A DNA stretch of 64,000 bases from Streptomyces sp. 1331.2. Lineage in GTDB: Bacteria; Actinomycetota; Actinomycetes; Streptomycetales; Streptomycetaceae. The translations under genes were made by a program, and so were the position numbers. The stretch's first letter is position 1. Each line of letters begins with the position of its first letter. This document shows positions 44,868 to 52,928 of this stretch, in pieces. The stretch lies in the NCBI RefSeq assembly GCF_900199205.1, contig NZ_OBMJ01000001.1, forward strand, positions 5,263,001-5,327,000, written 5' to 3'. Under the pieces are notes generated by a model. That model was not told the origin of the DNA. It was given only the letters and a program-made list of their open reading frames with translations, and made no database searches.

Positions 44868-44914
44868 TACTCTCCGGGGAGTATCCCAACTGCCGCTGCT
44901 GGTAGGACGCATGA
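44868..44914 (+). promoter_or_regulatory. Palindrome plus promoter element before the SHOCT gene (copy 2)
   Basis: TACTCTCCGGGGAGTA (44868-44883), one mismatch from symmetry, then GGACGCATGA at 44905 with the same 22-base offset as copy 1. TAGGAC (44903-44908) is the likely -10. An extra half-site TACTCCCG lies at 44836-44843. Confidence 0.7.
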
Positions 44915-44996
44915 TGAGACTCCGGTGAGGGACGCTCTGGACATCTCGGGAACCGCCCGAGGTCCTGGAGGCCCACCACCGAGGAGTTGAACCACC

Positions 44997-45287
44997 ATGT
45001 ACACGCAGCTGGCCGATTGGCACGGGCCCGGCCCCTGGATCCTGCTGGTCCCCCTGATCTGGATCGCCGTGGTCTTCCTGGTGATCCTGGCGCTGCGGCG
45101 GACGGTCTGGCGGCGGCGCGGCTGCGGCTTCGGGTACGGAGCCGGCGCGGCCGCCGAGCACCCGCTGGCCGTCCTCGGGCGCCGCTACGCCGAGGGCGAC
45201 ATCGACGCCGAGGAGTACCGGGCCAGGCGGGCCGTGCTCAGCGAACCATCCCGTGACGACGCCCGAGGAGGCGGCGGTGGCAGGTGA
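44997..45287 (+). CDS. Small membrane protein with C-terminal SHOCT domain
   Basis: A 96-residue protein: one hydrophobic segment (about 13-34), a basic stop-transfer stretch RRTVWRRRGCG, and a SHOCT motif (HPLAVLGRRYAEGDIDAEEYRARRAVL, about 55-81). SHOCT proteins are small oligomerising membrane proteins often placed next to two-component systems of envelope stress. ATG 44997 follows GAGGAG. The promoter copies that of the kinase-regulator operon, so it is probably the direct output gene of that system. Confidence 0.85.
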   Translation: MYTQLADWHGPGPWILLVPLIWIAVVFLVILALRRTVWRRRGCGFGYGAGAAAEHPLAVLGRRYAEGDIDAEEYRARRAVLSEPSRDDARGGGGGR

Positions 45288-45305
45288 CTGACGCGTTCCG
45301 GAGGG

Positions 45306-46190
45306 TCACTCCGTGGCCTGCGGGAACACCTCGCGCAGCAGCGGGTCCGGCAGGCCACGCTTGCGCCACTCGCGCGGGTAGCCCAGCGAGACCTCCTCGA
45401 AGGGGACACCGTCGTAGGTGGTCCTGCGCGGGATGTGGAGGTGGCCGTAGATCATCGCCGCGGTGTTGAAGCGGCGGTGCCAGTCGGCGGTCAGCTCGGT
45501 GCCGCACCACTGGGCGAACTCCGGGTACCAGAGGACCTCGGTGGGGTTGCGGACCAGCGGGTAGTGGTTGACCAGGACGAGCGGGACGTCCGGGTCGCAG
45601 GCCGCCAGCCGCTCCTCGGTCAGCCGGACGCGCTCGCGGCACCAGGAGTCGCGGTCCGGGAACGGGTCCGGGTGGAGCATCCGCTCGTCCGCGCAGACGA
45701 TGCCGCTCTCGTAGGCGGCCTCCAGGGACTCCTCCTTGGTGGTCGTGCCCGGCGCACGGAAGGAGTAGTCGTACAGGACGAAGAGCGGGGCGATGCGGAC
45801 CGGTCCGTCCGCGCCCTCCCAGATCGGGTACGGGTCCTCGGGAGTCAGCACGCCGAGGCCGCGACAGAGCTCGACCAGGTGCTCGTAGCGGGCCACCCCG
45901 CGCAGCTGGACCGGGTCCTGAGGGTGGGTCCACAGCTCGTGGTTGCCGGGCACCCAGACCACGCGGGCGAAGCGTTCGGCGAGTGAGCCGAGGGCCCACT
46001 CGATGCTGGTGGTGAGTTCGGCGACGTCACCGGCGACGAGCAGCCAGTCGTCGGGGTGGCTGGGCTGCAGCTTCTCCACCAGGTCGCGGTTCTCCTGGTA
46101 GGAGATGTGCAGGTCGCTCACCGCGAGCAGTCGGCCGCCCGTCGGGGCGGGCCGTGCCGGCTGTGCGTCGCTGCGGTTCTCCGTGGCCAC
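45306..46190 (-). CDS. Calcineurin-type metallophosphoesterase
   Basis: A 294-residue dinuclear metal phosphoesterase. All five motifs are present: SDLH (Asp26, His28), AGDV, PGNHE, VNHYPL and GHLH. It hydrolyses some phosphomonoester or diester in the cytoplasm; the substrate is not visible. In many streptomycetes this gene is paired with a phosphopantetheinyl transferase gene; here that enzyme is encoded 11.5 kb away (57744). GTG 46190 with AGGGGG upstream. It converges on the SHOCT gene, 18 bases apart. Confidence 0.88.
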   Translation of the reverse strand: MATENRSDAQPARPAPTGGRLLAVSDLHISYQENRDLVEKLQPSHPDDWLLVAGDVAELTTSIEWALGSLAERFARVVWVPGNHELWTHPQDPVQLRGVARYEHLVELCRGLGVLTPEDPYPIWEGADGPVRIAPLFVLYDYSFRAPGTTTKEESLEAAYESGIVCADERMLHPDPFPDRDSWCRERVRLTEERLAACDPDVPLVLVNHYPLVRNPTEVLWYPEFAQWCGTELTADWHRRFNTAAMIYGHLHIPRRTTYDGVPFEEVSLGYPREWRKRGLPDPLLREVFPQATE

Positions 46191-46305
46191 TCCTGCCCCC
46201 TGAGGTCGTCCGGCCGATGGGGCCCACCCTACGTGGCAGGCCGGGGGAGCGGGGCGGGTTGACGGGATCAGTTGTTCGACGGGCAGGAAGGGAGTTGAGG
46301 CCGGC

Positions 46306-46629
46306 TCAGGAGCCGAAATCCATCAGCACGCCGTGGGAGGTGGCGGTGGTGACGGCGAGGAGCGCCAGCGAGGCGACGCCGAGCACCAGGCCGAGGACGG
46401 CGCGGCCGCGGCGGTTGGTGCCGCGGACCAGGGCCAGGGTGGCCAGGGTGATGGCGATCGGGCCCAGGACGATGTTGAAGAGCAGCAGGCCCGGGAGGCC
46501 GAGGAGGAAGGAGGCGATGGCCAGGCCGTCCGCTTCGGCGGCGCTCCGGCGGTCGGGGGCCTGCCGGGCGGGGGTCTGAAGGGTGGTGTTCTGGCGGGCG
46601 GTGTTCTGGCGGGCGGTGACGGTGCTCAT
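46306..46629 (-). CDS. DUF4190-type small membrane protein
   Basis: A 107-residue protein with a Gln/Thr-rich cytoplasmic lead containing TARQNT twice (about 4-15), then ADGLAIASFLLGLPGLLLF and GPIAITLATLALVRG, the two helices of DUF4190, and a third hydrophobic segment near 80-97. The function is unknown. ATG 46629 with GAGAGGA upstream. The 51-residue membrane ORF lies just upstream on the same strand; both are divergent from the TetR gene. Confidence 0.75.
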   Translation of the reverse strand: MSTVTARQNTARQNTTLQTPARQAPDRRSAAEADGLAIASFLLGLPGLLLFNIVLGPIAITLATLALVRGTNRRGRAVLGLVLGVASLALLAVTTATSHGVLMDFGS

Positions 46630-46724
46630 GGCGGTGCGGGTCCTCTCGTGTCGTGGAGTGGACGCGGGTGTGGTCCGGGGAGCGTTTGGGGCTGCGCAGC
46701 GTCCGGGTCGGCGCAGCGTCCGGG

Positions 46725-46880
46725 TCAGCGGTGGCGCAGGCGGGAGATGCCCTCGCGGGCGCCGAACGCGAGCAGCCAGGCGGTGATGGCAGCGGAGGCG
46801 GTGAGGAAGACCGGGAGCGAGGTGTGGGCGGCGGTGCCGATCAGGACGCCCATGGCGATCAGGGCGGAGAGGAGGATCAC
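46725..46880 (-). CDS. Small membrane protein, 51 residues
   Basis: GTG 46880 follows a strong AAGGAG six bases away. The product begins MILLSALIAMGVLIGTAA, is almost wholly hydrophobic with two possible helices (3-18, 22-40), and ends in a basic tail SRLRHR. No family recognised. It lies divergently from the FabR/DesT-like TetR gene and upstream of the DUF4190 gene, so it may be controlled by that regulator. Short length keeps the call moderate; the ribosome site and membrane pattern are the support. Confidence 0.6.
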   Translation of the reverse strand: MILLSALIAMGVLIGTAAHTSLPVFLTASAAITAWLLAFGAREGISRLRHR

Positions 46881-46956
46881 GGCTGACTCCTTCGGCTGAG
46901 GCTGAGGTGGCGGCTGCGGGGCAGGGGCTGGCAGGGGGAGGCTGAGCCGGTTTCGG

Positions 46957-47029
46957 TTGACAAGTGTTCACCGACTTCGGTCCCACTGTACGCCCGGCTG
47001 GCCAAGTTCGGCAAACGAATGTTTACTGA
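46957..47029. promoter_or_regulatory. Repeated RTGTTYACYGA elements before the TetR gene
   Basis: GTGTTCACCGA (46964-46974) and ATGTTTACTGA (47019-47029), in the same orientation. The first is part of TTGACAAGTGTTCA, an imperfect palindrome that reads TGAACACTTGTCAA on the other strand and contains a consensus -35 (TTGACA, 46957-46962). It resembles the TGAACA-type sites of DesT regulators. Confidence 0.5.
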
Positions 47030-47034
47030 ATGGC

Positions 47035-47664
47035 GTGAGTCACACCGTGGGGGCCAGACAGGCCCAGAAGCAACAGAGTCGGCGGGCCTTGCTGGACGCG
47101 GGGTTGCACCTGCTGGCCGATCAGAACCTGGCCAGCCTGGGCGTCCGCGAGGTCACCCGGGAGGCCGGGCTCTCCCCGGCCGCCTTCTATCGGCACTTCC
47201 CGGACCTCGCCGCCCTCGGCGTCGCGCTGGTCGAGGAGTCGCTGGCCAGCCTGCACGTCATGATCCGCTCGGTGCTCGCCGAGGCCGGCGGCGCCGAGGA
47301 GGTGATCGACCGCGCGGTGGACGTGATCGAACGGCACGTCCGCGAACACCGCCCGCACGTACGGTTCCTGTCGCGGGAGCGGCACGGCGGGGTCCGGCAG
47401 GTGCGTGAGGCGATCGATGCCGAACTCGGCCGCTTCGCCGCCGAAGTGGGGGCCGCGCTGGCGCTGCAGCCGGTGTCGGAGGGGTGGAGCGAGCGGGACC
47501 TGCGGATGCTCGCGGAGCTGTACGTGGATCACATGGTGTCGACGGCCTCCGCCTTCCTGGAGGCACAGGAGGCCGACCCGGCCCGGGAGCGCAGCATCGC
47601 CGACACCGCGCGCTTCCAGCTGCGCCTGATCAGCCTGGGGCGGCGTCACTGGCAGGGGCGCTGA
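47035..47664 (+). CDS. FabR/DesT-like TetR family regulator
   Basis: A 209-residue TetR protein. The HTH (about 25-65) reads SLGVREVTREAGLSPAAFYRHFPDLAALG, which is very close to the FabR/DesT group that controls unsaturated fatty acid genes in proteobacteria; the C-terminal part starts with VEESLASLHVMIR like those proteins. A desaturase gene is not nearby; the divergent small membrane proteins are the only local targets. GTG 47035 lies six bases after the second repeated element, so the mRNA may be nearly leaderless. Role in lipid sensing is inference. Confidence 0.82.
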   Translation: MSHTVGARQAQKQQSRRALLDAGLHLLADQNLASLGVREVTREAGLSPAAFYRHFPDLAALGVALVEESLASLHVMIRSVLAEAGGAEEVIDRAVDVIERHVREHRPHVRFLSRERHGGVRQVREAIDAELGRFAAEVGAALALQPVSEGWSERDLRMLAELYVDHMVSTASAFLEAQEADPARERSIADTARFQLRLISLGRRHWQGR

Positions 47665-47739
47665 CCGACCGGGGAGCGGGGCGGCGAGGGCCGCGGTGGG
47701 CGGTCGTGGGCGGCGACCGGGTGCCCCGGCCCCGCCCGG

Positions 47740-47775
47740 CCGGCAAGCGGCCCGGCAACCGGTCCGGTAATCGGC
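47740..47775. repeat. Three 12-base units (CCGGYAANCGG)
   Basis: Three imperfect 12-base units in the gap between the TetR gene and the secreted protease gene. Confidence 0.6.
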
Positions 47776-47872
47776 CATTGCCGTCGGGATGGTTTCTTGG
47801 TCTCGCTTTGACTCTTGACAGTGGGTCATGTCCGCGACAGCTTTGGTGGACCCCCACACCGAGAGGTCTCTC

Positions 47873-48700
47873 ATGAAGAAGCCGCTCATAGGCACGCTCG
47901 CCACCGTCCTGGTCGCCGGTGCCACCGCCCTCGTCGGCGCCTCCCCGGTCCAGGCGGCTCCCACGGCCACCGTCAACTTCGCCGGGACGGTCGCGCTTAG
48001 CAACTGCTCCGGCTCGCTGGTGCGGATGCCCGGCTCGGCCGCGAGCGACCCGGCGCTCGTGCTCTCCAACGGCCACTGCCTGGAGTCCGGTATGCCCGGC
48101 CCCGGCGAGGTGGTCCTCAACCAGGCCTCCAGCCGGACCTTCACCCTGCTCAGCGCCACCGGTGGCCGGCTCGCCACCCTGCGCGCGACCAAGGTGGTCT
48201 ACGGCGCGATGACCGACACCGACGTGTCGATCTACCAGCTGAACGCCAGCTACTCCTCGATCCAGTCGCGGTACGGGATCGCGCCGCTGACCGTCGCCGC
48301 CGGCCACCCCGTCCAGGGCACCTCGATCAAGGTCGTCTCCGGCTATTGGAAGAAGATCTACTCCTGCTCGGTCGACGGCTTCGCCTACCGGCTGAAAGAG
48401 GCCGACTGGACCTTCAAGGACTCGGTCCGCTACACCTCGGGCTGTGACGTGATCGGCGGGACCTCCGGCTCCCCGGTGGTCGACGCCTCCTCCGGCCAGG
48501 TGGTCGCCGTCAACAACACGATCAACGAGAGCGGCGAACGCTGCACCCTGGACAACCCCTGCGAGGTTGACCAGAACGGCGTCGTGACGGTGCGCCAGGG
48601 CATCGGCTACGCCCAGGAGACCTACGGGATCCCGGCCTGTTTCGCCGCCGGCAATCGCTTCGACCTCACCCTCCCCGGCTGCACCCTGCCCCGCCCCTAG
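47873..48700 (+). CDS. Secreted trypsin-like serine protease
   Basis: A 275-residue extracellular protease with a Sec signal peptide (MKKPLIGTLATVLVAGATAL, cleavage near VQA-AP, residue 28). The catalytic triad is His68 (SNGHC), Asp117 (DTDVSIY) and Ser200 (GGTSGSPVV); six cysteines suggest disulfides. It belongs to the S1/trypsin-like group with no propeptide that I can see. ATG 47873 follows GAGAGG; an in-frame ATG at 47828 is rejected because the signal peptide starts later. The gene stands alone; a 13-base tandem repeat follows the stop. Confidence 0.88.
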   Translation: MKKPLIGTLATVLVAGATALVGASPVQAAPTATVNFAGTVALSNCSGSLVRMPGSAASDPALVLSNGHCLESGMPGPGEVVLNQASSRTFTLLSATGGRLATLRATKVVYGAMTDTDVSIYQLNASYSSIQSRYGIAPLTVAAGHPVQGTSIKVVSGYWKKIYSCSVDGFAYRLKEADWTFKDSVRYTSGCDVIGGTSGSPVVDASSGQVVAVNNTINESGERCTLDNPCEVDQNGVVTVRQGIGYAQETYGIPACFAAGNRFDLTLPGCTLPRP

Positions 48701-48710
48701 GGCGGGTCCT

Positions 48711-48816
48711 CACGGGAGCCCTCACGGGGAAACCCGCATGAGGAACCCCCATGAGGAACCCCCATGAGGAACCCGCACGAGGAACCCTCACGGGGAAACC
48801 CGCACGAAGAACCCCC
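48711..48816. repeat. 13-bp tandem repeat (AYGAGGAACCCSC) between two secreted peptidase genes
   Basis: About eight units of 12-14 bases, two of them exact ATGAGGAACCCCC copies (48738 and 48751). It starts ten bases after the protease stop. Confidence 0.9.
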
Positions 48817-48839
48817 ATGTGACCAGCACTTCCGCCCCG

Positions 48840-48870
48840 ATGGGCCATCCGCCGACGGCGGGTGGCCCAT
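48840..48870. terminator. Hairpin terminator after the protease gene and repeat
   Basis: 14-bp stem with one wobble and loop GAC, upstream of the S28 peptidase gene. Confidence 0.7.
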
Positions 48871-48961
48871 TCGGCCGTCCCCCGGGCGGCCGTCGCACCG
48901 TTGGCACCGCAGAGTCGTCCTGACAGGCGGCATGCATGTCCGTTGACCAGATGGAGAGTTG

Positions 48962-50455
48962 ATGACCACCACCGTGAGAAGGCTGCTGGTTTCCGCCCTG
49001 CTGATACCGCTGCTCGCGTTCGGCGGCCTGGCGTCCCCGGCGCTGGCCGCCGACGCCCAGGGCGCCCGGGGGGCCGGATCCGCCCACGGCCGGAGCCCCG
49101 CCGACGACCCGAACGCCGACATCAAGGACCGCCTGGCGGCGATCCCCGGGGTCACCATCACCGAGGAGAAGCCGACCACCACCGGTCACCGCTACTTCAT
49201 CGCCACCTACACCCAGCCGATCGACCACTTCCGCCCCTGGCTGGGCACCTTCCAGCAGCGCTTCAGCGTGCTGCACCGCGGCTACGACCGCCCGACGGTC
49301 TTCTACACCAACGGCTACACGCTGGGCACCAACCCGTCCCGCACCGAGCCCACCCGGCTCGTGGACGGCAACCAGGTCTCCATCGAGTACCGCTACTTCA
49401 CCCCGTCCCGCCCCGAGCCGGCGGACTGGTCCAAGGCCGGCATCCGGCAGGGCGCCGCCGACTCGCACCGGCTGGTGACCGCGCTCAAGCGGATCTACGA
49501 CCAGGAGTGGCTGTCCACCGGCGCCAGCAAGGGCGGCATGTCCTCCACCTACTACCGCCGCTTCTACCCGGACGACGTGGCCGGCACGATCGCCTACGTC
49601 GCGCCGAACAACACCGACGTCAACGACTACGCGGCCTACACCCAGTTCTTCAGCACCGTCGGCACCCCCGAGTGCCGGAGCCGGCTGAACGCCGCCCAGC
49701 GCGAGCTGCTGGTGCGCCGTGACCGCCTGGAGGCCCGCTACGTCGCCGACAACAAGGCGGCCGGCTCGACCTTCGGCACCCTCGGCACCCCGGACCGCGC
49801 GTACGAGGCCGGAGTGCTGGACGTCGTCTGGGCGTTCTGGCAGTACAGCCTGGAGGCGGACTGCGCAAAGGTCCCGGTGGCCGCCACCGCGACCGACGAC
49901 GAGCTGTACGCCTGGTTCGACGCCCAGTCGGGCATCACCGGCAACAGCGACCAGTCGCTGGCGAAGTACACCGCGTACTACTACCAGGCCGCCACCGAGC
50001 TGGGTGCGCCGTTCTTCGACGTCTCGTACCTGAAGGACCTGCTGCACTACGACTACAAGGAGCTCTACTCGGCCCGCAGTTACGTGCCGAAGGAGATCCC
50101 GACCGCCTTCAACCCGTACGCGATGACCGACGTCGACCGCTGGGTGAAGCGCGAGGGCGAGCGGATCATCTACGTCTACGGCGGCAACGACCCGTGGGGC
50201 GCCAAGCCGTTCCGCCTCGGCCGGGGTAGTGAGGACAGCTACGTCTACACCGTGCCCGGCGGCAACCACGGCTCCAACATCGGCAAGCTGCCGGCCGCGC
50301 AGGCCGCGGAGGCCACCGCCAAGGTGCTGGAGTGGGCCGGTCTGGGCGACCAGGACAAGGCCCGCTCGCTCGCCAAGTCGCCGCAGCTGATCCCGGACTT
50401 CGGTCCGCTGGACGTCGAGGGCCAGCGGCTGGAGCAGGAGCGCCGCCCGCTGTAG
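48962..50455 (+). CDS. Secreted S28-type tripeptidyl aminopeptidase
   Basis: A 497-residue secreted serine peptidase. Signal peptide about 1-29 (ASPALA-AD). The alpha/beta hydrolase nucleophile elbow is STGASKGG (Ser189); the acid is in YVYGGNDPWG and the base in VPGGNHGSN. TQPIDHF and EYRYFTPSRP are typical of Streptomyces PS-10-like S28 enzymes that release tripeptides from peptides in the medium. ATG 48962 with GGAGAG upstream; a TTG just before is not needed. It is transcribed alone and probably serves nutrient supply together with the trypsin-like protease next door. Confidence 0.9.
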   Translation: MTTTVRRLLVSALLIPLLAFGGLASPALAADAQGARGAGSAHGRSPADDPNADIKDRLAAIPGVTITEEKPTTTGHRYFIATYTQPIDHFRPWLGTFQQRFSVLHRGYDRPTVFYTNGYTLGTNPSRTEPTRLVDGNQVSIEYRYFTPSRPEPADWSKAGIRQGAADSHRLVTALKRIYDQEWLSTGASKGGMSSTYYRRFYPDDVAGTIAYVAPNNTDVNDYAAYTQFFSTVGTPECRSRLNAAQRELLVRRDRLEARYVADNKAAGSTFGTLGTPDRAYEAGVLDVVWAFWQYSLEADCAKVPVAATATDDELYAWFDAQSGITGNSDQSLAKYTAYYYQAATELGAPFFDVSYLKDLLHYDYKELYSARSYVPKEIPTAFNPYAMTDVDRWVKREGERIIYVYGGNDPWGAKPFRLGRGSEDSYVYTVPGGNHGSNIGKLPAAQAAEATAKVLEWAGLGDQDKARSLAKSPQLIPDFGPLDVEGQRLEQERRPL

Positions 50456-50585
50456 CACCTGAGCCGACCAGGGCCACGCAGACAGGAGGCCGCCCCGCTG
50501 CCCGGGGCGGCCTCCGTGCGTCCGCCCCCGACCGCCGTCCACCCCCGACCGCGGACCACGGGCGACCGCTCCCTCCCCGAAGTGC

Positions 50586-50600
50586 TGAATCGGTGCTTCA
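50586..50600 (+). promoter_or_regulatory. Short inverted repeat just before the AidB-operon TetR gene
   Basis: TGAA-N7-TTCA within a wider GAAG..CTTC symmetry, nine bases before the ATG. A candidate autoregulatory site. Confidence 0.45.
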
Positions 50601-50608
50601 ATGCTTCC

Positions 50609-51310
50609 ATGGCCTACCGACGCACGCCCGCCGTACAAGCCCGCCTGGATGCCCAGCGCGAGGCGGTACTGCAGTCGGCCGTCCTGCTGCTCGCCGAACG
50701 CGGTTACGGGGGCTGCACGATGGCGGCCGTGGCAGACCGTGCCGGGATCGCCACCGGCAGCCTCTACCAGCACTTCGCCAACAAGGCCGAGCTGTCCGTG
50801 CAGTTGTTCCGCCGGGTGGTCACCCGCGAGATCGACGCGGTGAACGCGGCCCTCGCCCAGCGGGACACCCCGCAGCAGCGGATCGCCGCCGTGGTCGAGA
50901 CCTTCGCCACCCGCGCCCTGCGCGCACGCCGGCTGGCGTACGCGCTGCTGGTCGAGCCGGCCGACGCGGTGGTGGACGGCGAACGCCTGGTGTTCCGGCG
51001 GGCGTTCCGGGACGTGATAGCCACCGAGATCGCCGCCGCCGTGGCCGGCGGCGAACTGCCGGAGCAGGACCCGGTGTTGACCGCTGCGGCGCTGGTCGGC
51101 GCGGTCGGCGAGGCCCTGGCCGGCCCGCTCGCCACGGCCCCCCGGCAGAGCGGCGACCAGCACAGCGACGACCGGCAGAGCAGCGACCGGCACAGCGGCG
51201 CTGACGCCAGCCACAGCGACACCCTGCACAGCGACAACACCACGGTGGTCCCCGCCCTGGTCTCCTTCACCCTGCGTGCCCTGGGAGGACGCGATGACAG
51301 CGACGCATGA
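50609..51310 (+). CDS. TetR family regulator with a His/Ser/Asp-rich insert
   Basis: A 233-residue TetR protein. The HTH (about 22-65) contains YGGCTMAAVADRAGIATGSLYQHFANKAEL. The ligand domain follows, but near the C terminus residues 180-210 are a low-complexity insert with repeated HSD, DRQS and DRHS units, coded by a degenerate tandem repeat, before the last helix FTLRALGG. This insert is unlike normal TetR proteins. ATG 50609; the 3' end overlaps the AidB gene by 17 bases, so the operon TetR-AidB-amidohydrolase is coupled and probably self-controlled. Confidence 0.88.
   Translation: MAYRRTPAVQARLDAQREAVLQSAVLLLAERGYGGCTMAAVADRAGIATGSLYQHFANKAELSVQLFRRVVTREIDAVNAALAQRDTPQQRIAAVVETFATRALRARRLAYALLVEPADAVVDGERLVFRRAFRDVIATEIAAAVAGGELPEQDPVLTAAALVGAVGEALAGPLATAPRQSGDQHSDDRQSSDRHSGADASHSDTLHSDNTTVVPALVSFTLRALGGRDDSDA
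51146..51238 (+). repeat. CAGCGAC-based tandem repeat inside the TetR gene
   Basis: Degenerate units of about 12-18 bases coding the His/Ser/Asp-rich insert (residues 180-210). Confidence 0.8.
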
Positions 51311-52928
51311 GGTCACCAACCAGGTGCCACTGCCGTACGGACACGACACCGCCGCCGACCCCACACTGCTCGCCGCCCTGGACCGGGCCGGCGCCGGTTG
51401 GGCCGAGCCGGAGCTGCGCGAGCTGGGCCGGCTGGCCGGCTCCGAGCAGGCCGCCGAGTGGGGCCGGCTGGCCAACGAGAACCCGCCCGTGCTGCGCACC
51501 CACGACCGCTTCGGCCACCGCGTCGACGAGGTCGAGTTCCACCCCGCCTGGCACGAACTGATGCGCACCGCCGTCTCCTACGGCCTGCACGCCGCACCCT
51601 GGCGCGACGAACGGCCCGGCGCCCACTCCGCCCGCGCCGCCAAGTTCTTCGTCTGGGGCCAGGTCGAGGCCGGCCACACCTGCCCGATCTCGATGACCTA
51701 CGCCGCCGTCCCGGCGCTGCGCGCGAACCCGGCCCTGGCCGCGGAGTTGGAGCCGCTGCTGGCCGCGCGCGAGTACGACTACGGGCTGCGCGAGCCGCGC
51801 ACCAAGCGCGGGCTGATCGCCGGCATGTCGATGACCGAGAAGCAGGGCGGCTCGGACGTCCGCACCAACACCACCACCGCGGTCCCGCAGCCGGACGGCA
51901 CCTACCGGATCACCGGCCACAAGTGGTTCACCTCGGCGCCGATGTCCGACCTGTTCCTGACGCTCGCCCAGGCCCCGGGCGGCCTCAGCTGCTTCGTGCT
52001 GCCGCGGATCCTCCCGGACGGCAGCCGCAACCGCCTGCAGCTGATGCGGCTCAAGGACAAGCTCGGCAACAAGTCCAACGCCTCCGCCGAGCTGGAGTAC
52101 GACGGCGCGGTCGGTTGGCTGGTCGGCGAGGAGGGCCGCGGGGTGCCGACCATCATCGAGATGGTCAACATGACCCGGCTGGACTGCACCGCCGGCGCCG
52201 CCTCCGGCATGCGCTACGGCGCCACCCGGGCCGTCCACCACGCCCTGCACCGGCGGGCGTTCGGCAAGGCGCTGGTCGACCAGCCGCTGATGCGCAACGT
52301 GCTCGCCGACCTGGTGGTGGAGTCCGAGGCGGCCACCGTCGTCGCGATGCGGCTCGCCCACTCCACCGACCTCGCCCTGGCCGGGGACCGGACCGAGGCG
52401 CTGGTCCGGCGGCTGGGCCTGGCGGTGGCCAAGTACTGGGTGTGCAAGCGCGGTCCGGCACACTCCGCCGAGGCGCTGGAGTGCCTGGGCGGCAACGGCT
52501 ACGTGGAGGAGTCCGGGATGCCCCGGCTCTACCGGGAGGCCCCGCTGGTGTCGATCTGGGAGGGTTCCGGCAACGTCGCCGCCCTGGACGCGCTGCGCGC
52601 CATGGCCAGGAGCCCGGAGAGCGTCGAGGCCTTCCTCGGCGAACTCGACGCCGCCGCGGGCGCGGACCGCCGGCTGGACGCGGCGGTCGCCGCGCTGCGC
52701 AAGGACCTCACCGACCCGACCGACCTGGAGTTCCGCACCCGCCGGTTGGTCGAGTCGATGGCGCTGGCCTTCCAGGGTTCGCTGCTGGTCCGGTACGGCA
52801 GCCCGGCGGTGGCGGACGCGTTCTGCGCGAGCCGGCTGGGCGGCGACCACGGCGCGGCCTTCGGCACCCTGCCGGCCGGGGTCGACACCGGGGCGATCAT
52901 CGACCGGGCCCGGCCGGTGCCGGCGTGA
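51294..52928 (+). CDS. AidB-like acyl-CoA dehydrogenase family flavoprotein
   Basis: A 544-residue protein of the acyl-CoA dehydrogenase superfamily, AidB branch. Diagnostic blocks: GMSMTEKQGGSDVRTNTT (FAD and substrate loop), TGHKWFTSAPMSD, RLKDKLGNKSNAS, and ECLGGNGYVEESGMPRLYREAPLVSIWEGSGNV near residue 405. E. coli AidB binds DNA and protects against alkylation and has weak isovaleryl-CoA dehydrogenase activity; many actinobacterial members have unknown roles. ATG 51294 follows GGGAGG and overlaps the TetR gene. The amidohydrolase gene overlaps at GTGA. No alkyltransferase gene is nearby. Confidence 0.9.
   Translation: MTATHEVTNQVPLPYGHDTAADPTLLAALDRAGAGWAEPELRELGRLAGSEQAAEWGRLANENPPVLRTHDRFGHRVDEVEFHPAWHELMRTAVSYGLHAAPWRDERPGAHSARAAKFFVWGQVEAGHTCPISMTYAAVPALRANPALAAELEPLLAAREYDYGLREPRTKRGLIAGMSMTEKQGGSDVRTNTTTAVPQPDGTYRITGHKWFTSAPMSDLFLTLAQAPGGLSCFVLPRILPDGSRNRLQLMRLKDKLGNKSNASAELEYDGAVGWLVGEEGRGVPTIIEMVNMTRLDCTAGAASGMRYGATRAVHHALHRRAFGKALVDQPLMRNVLADLVVESEAATVVAMRLAHSTDLALAGDRTEALVRRLGLAVAKYWVCKRGPAHSAEALECLGGNGYVEESGMPRLYREAPLVSIWEGSGNVAALDALRAMARSPESVEAFLGELDAAAGADRRLDAAVAALRKDLTDPTDLEFRTRRLVESMALAFQGSLLVRYGSPAVADAFCASRLGGDHGAAFGTLPAGVDTGAIIDRARPVPA

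Noticed and set aside
48697..49182. Minus-strand frame through the 13-bp repeat as a repeat protein gene
   Set aside because: It runs antisense to the S28 signal peptide, and the repeat unit gives a periodic frame by itself; no ribosome site.
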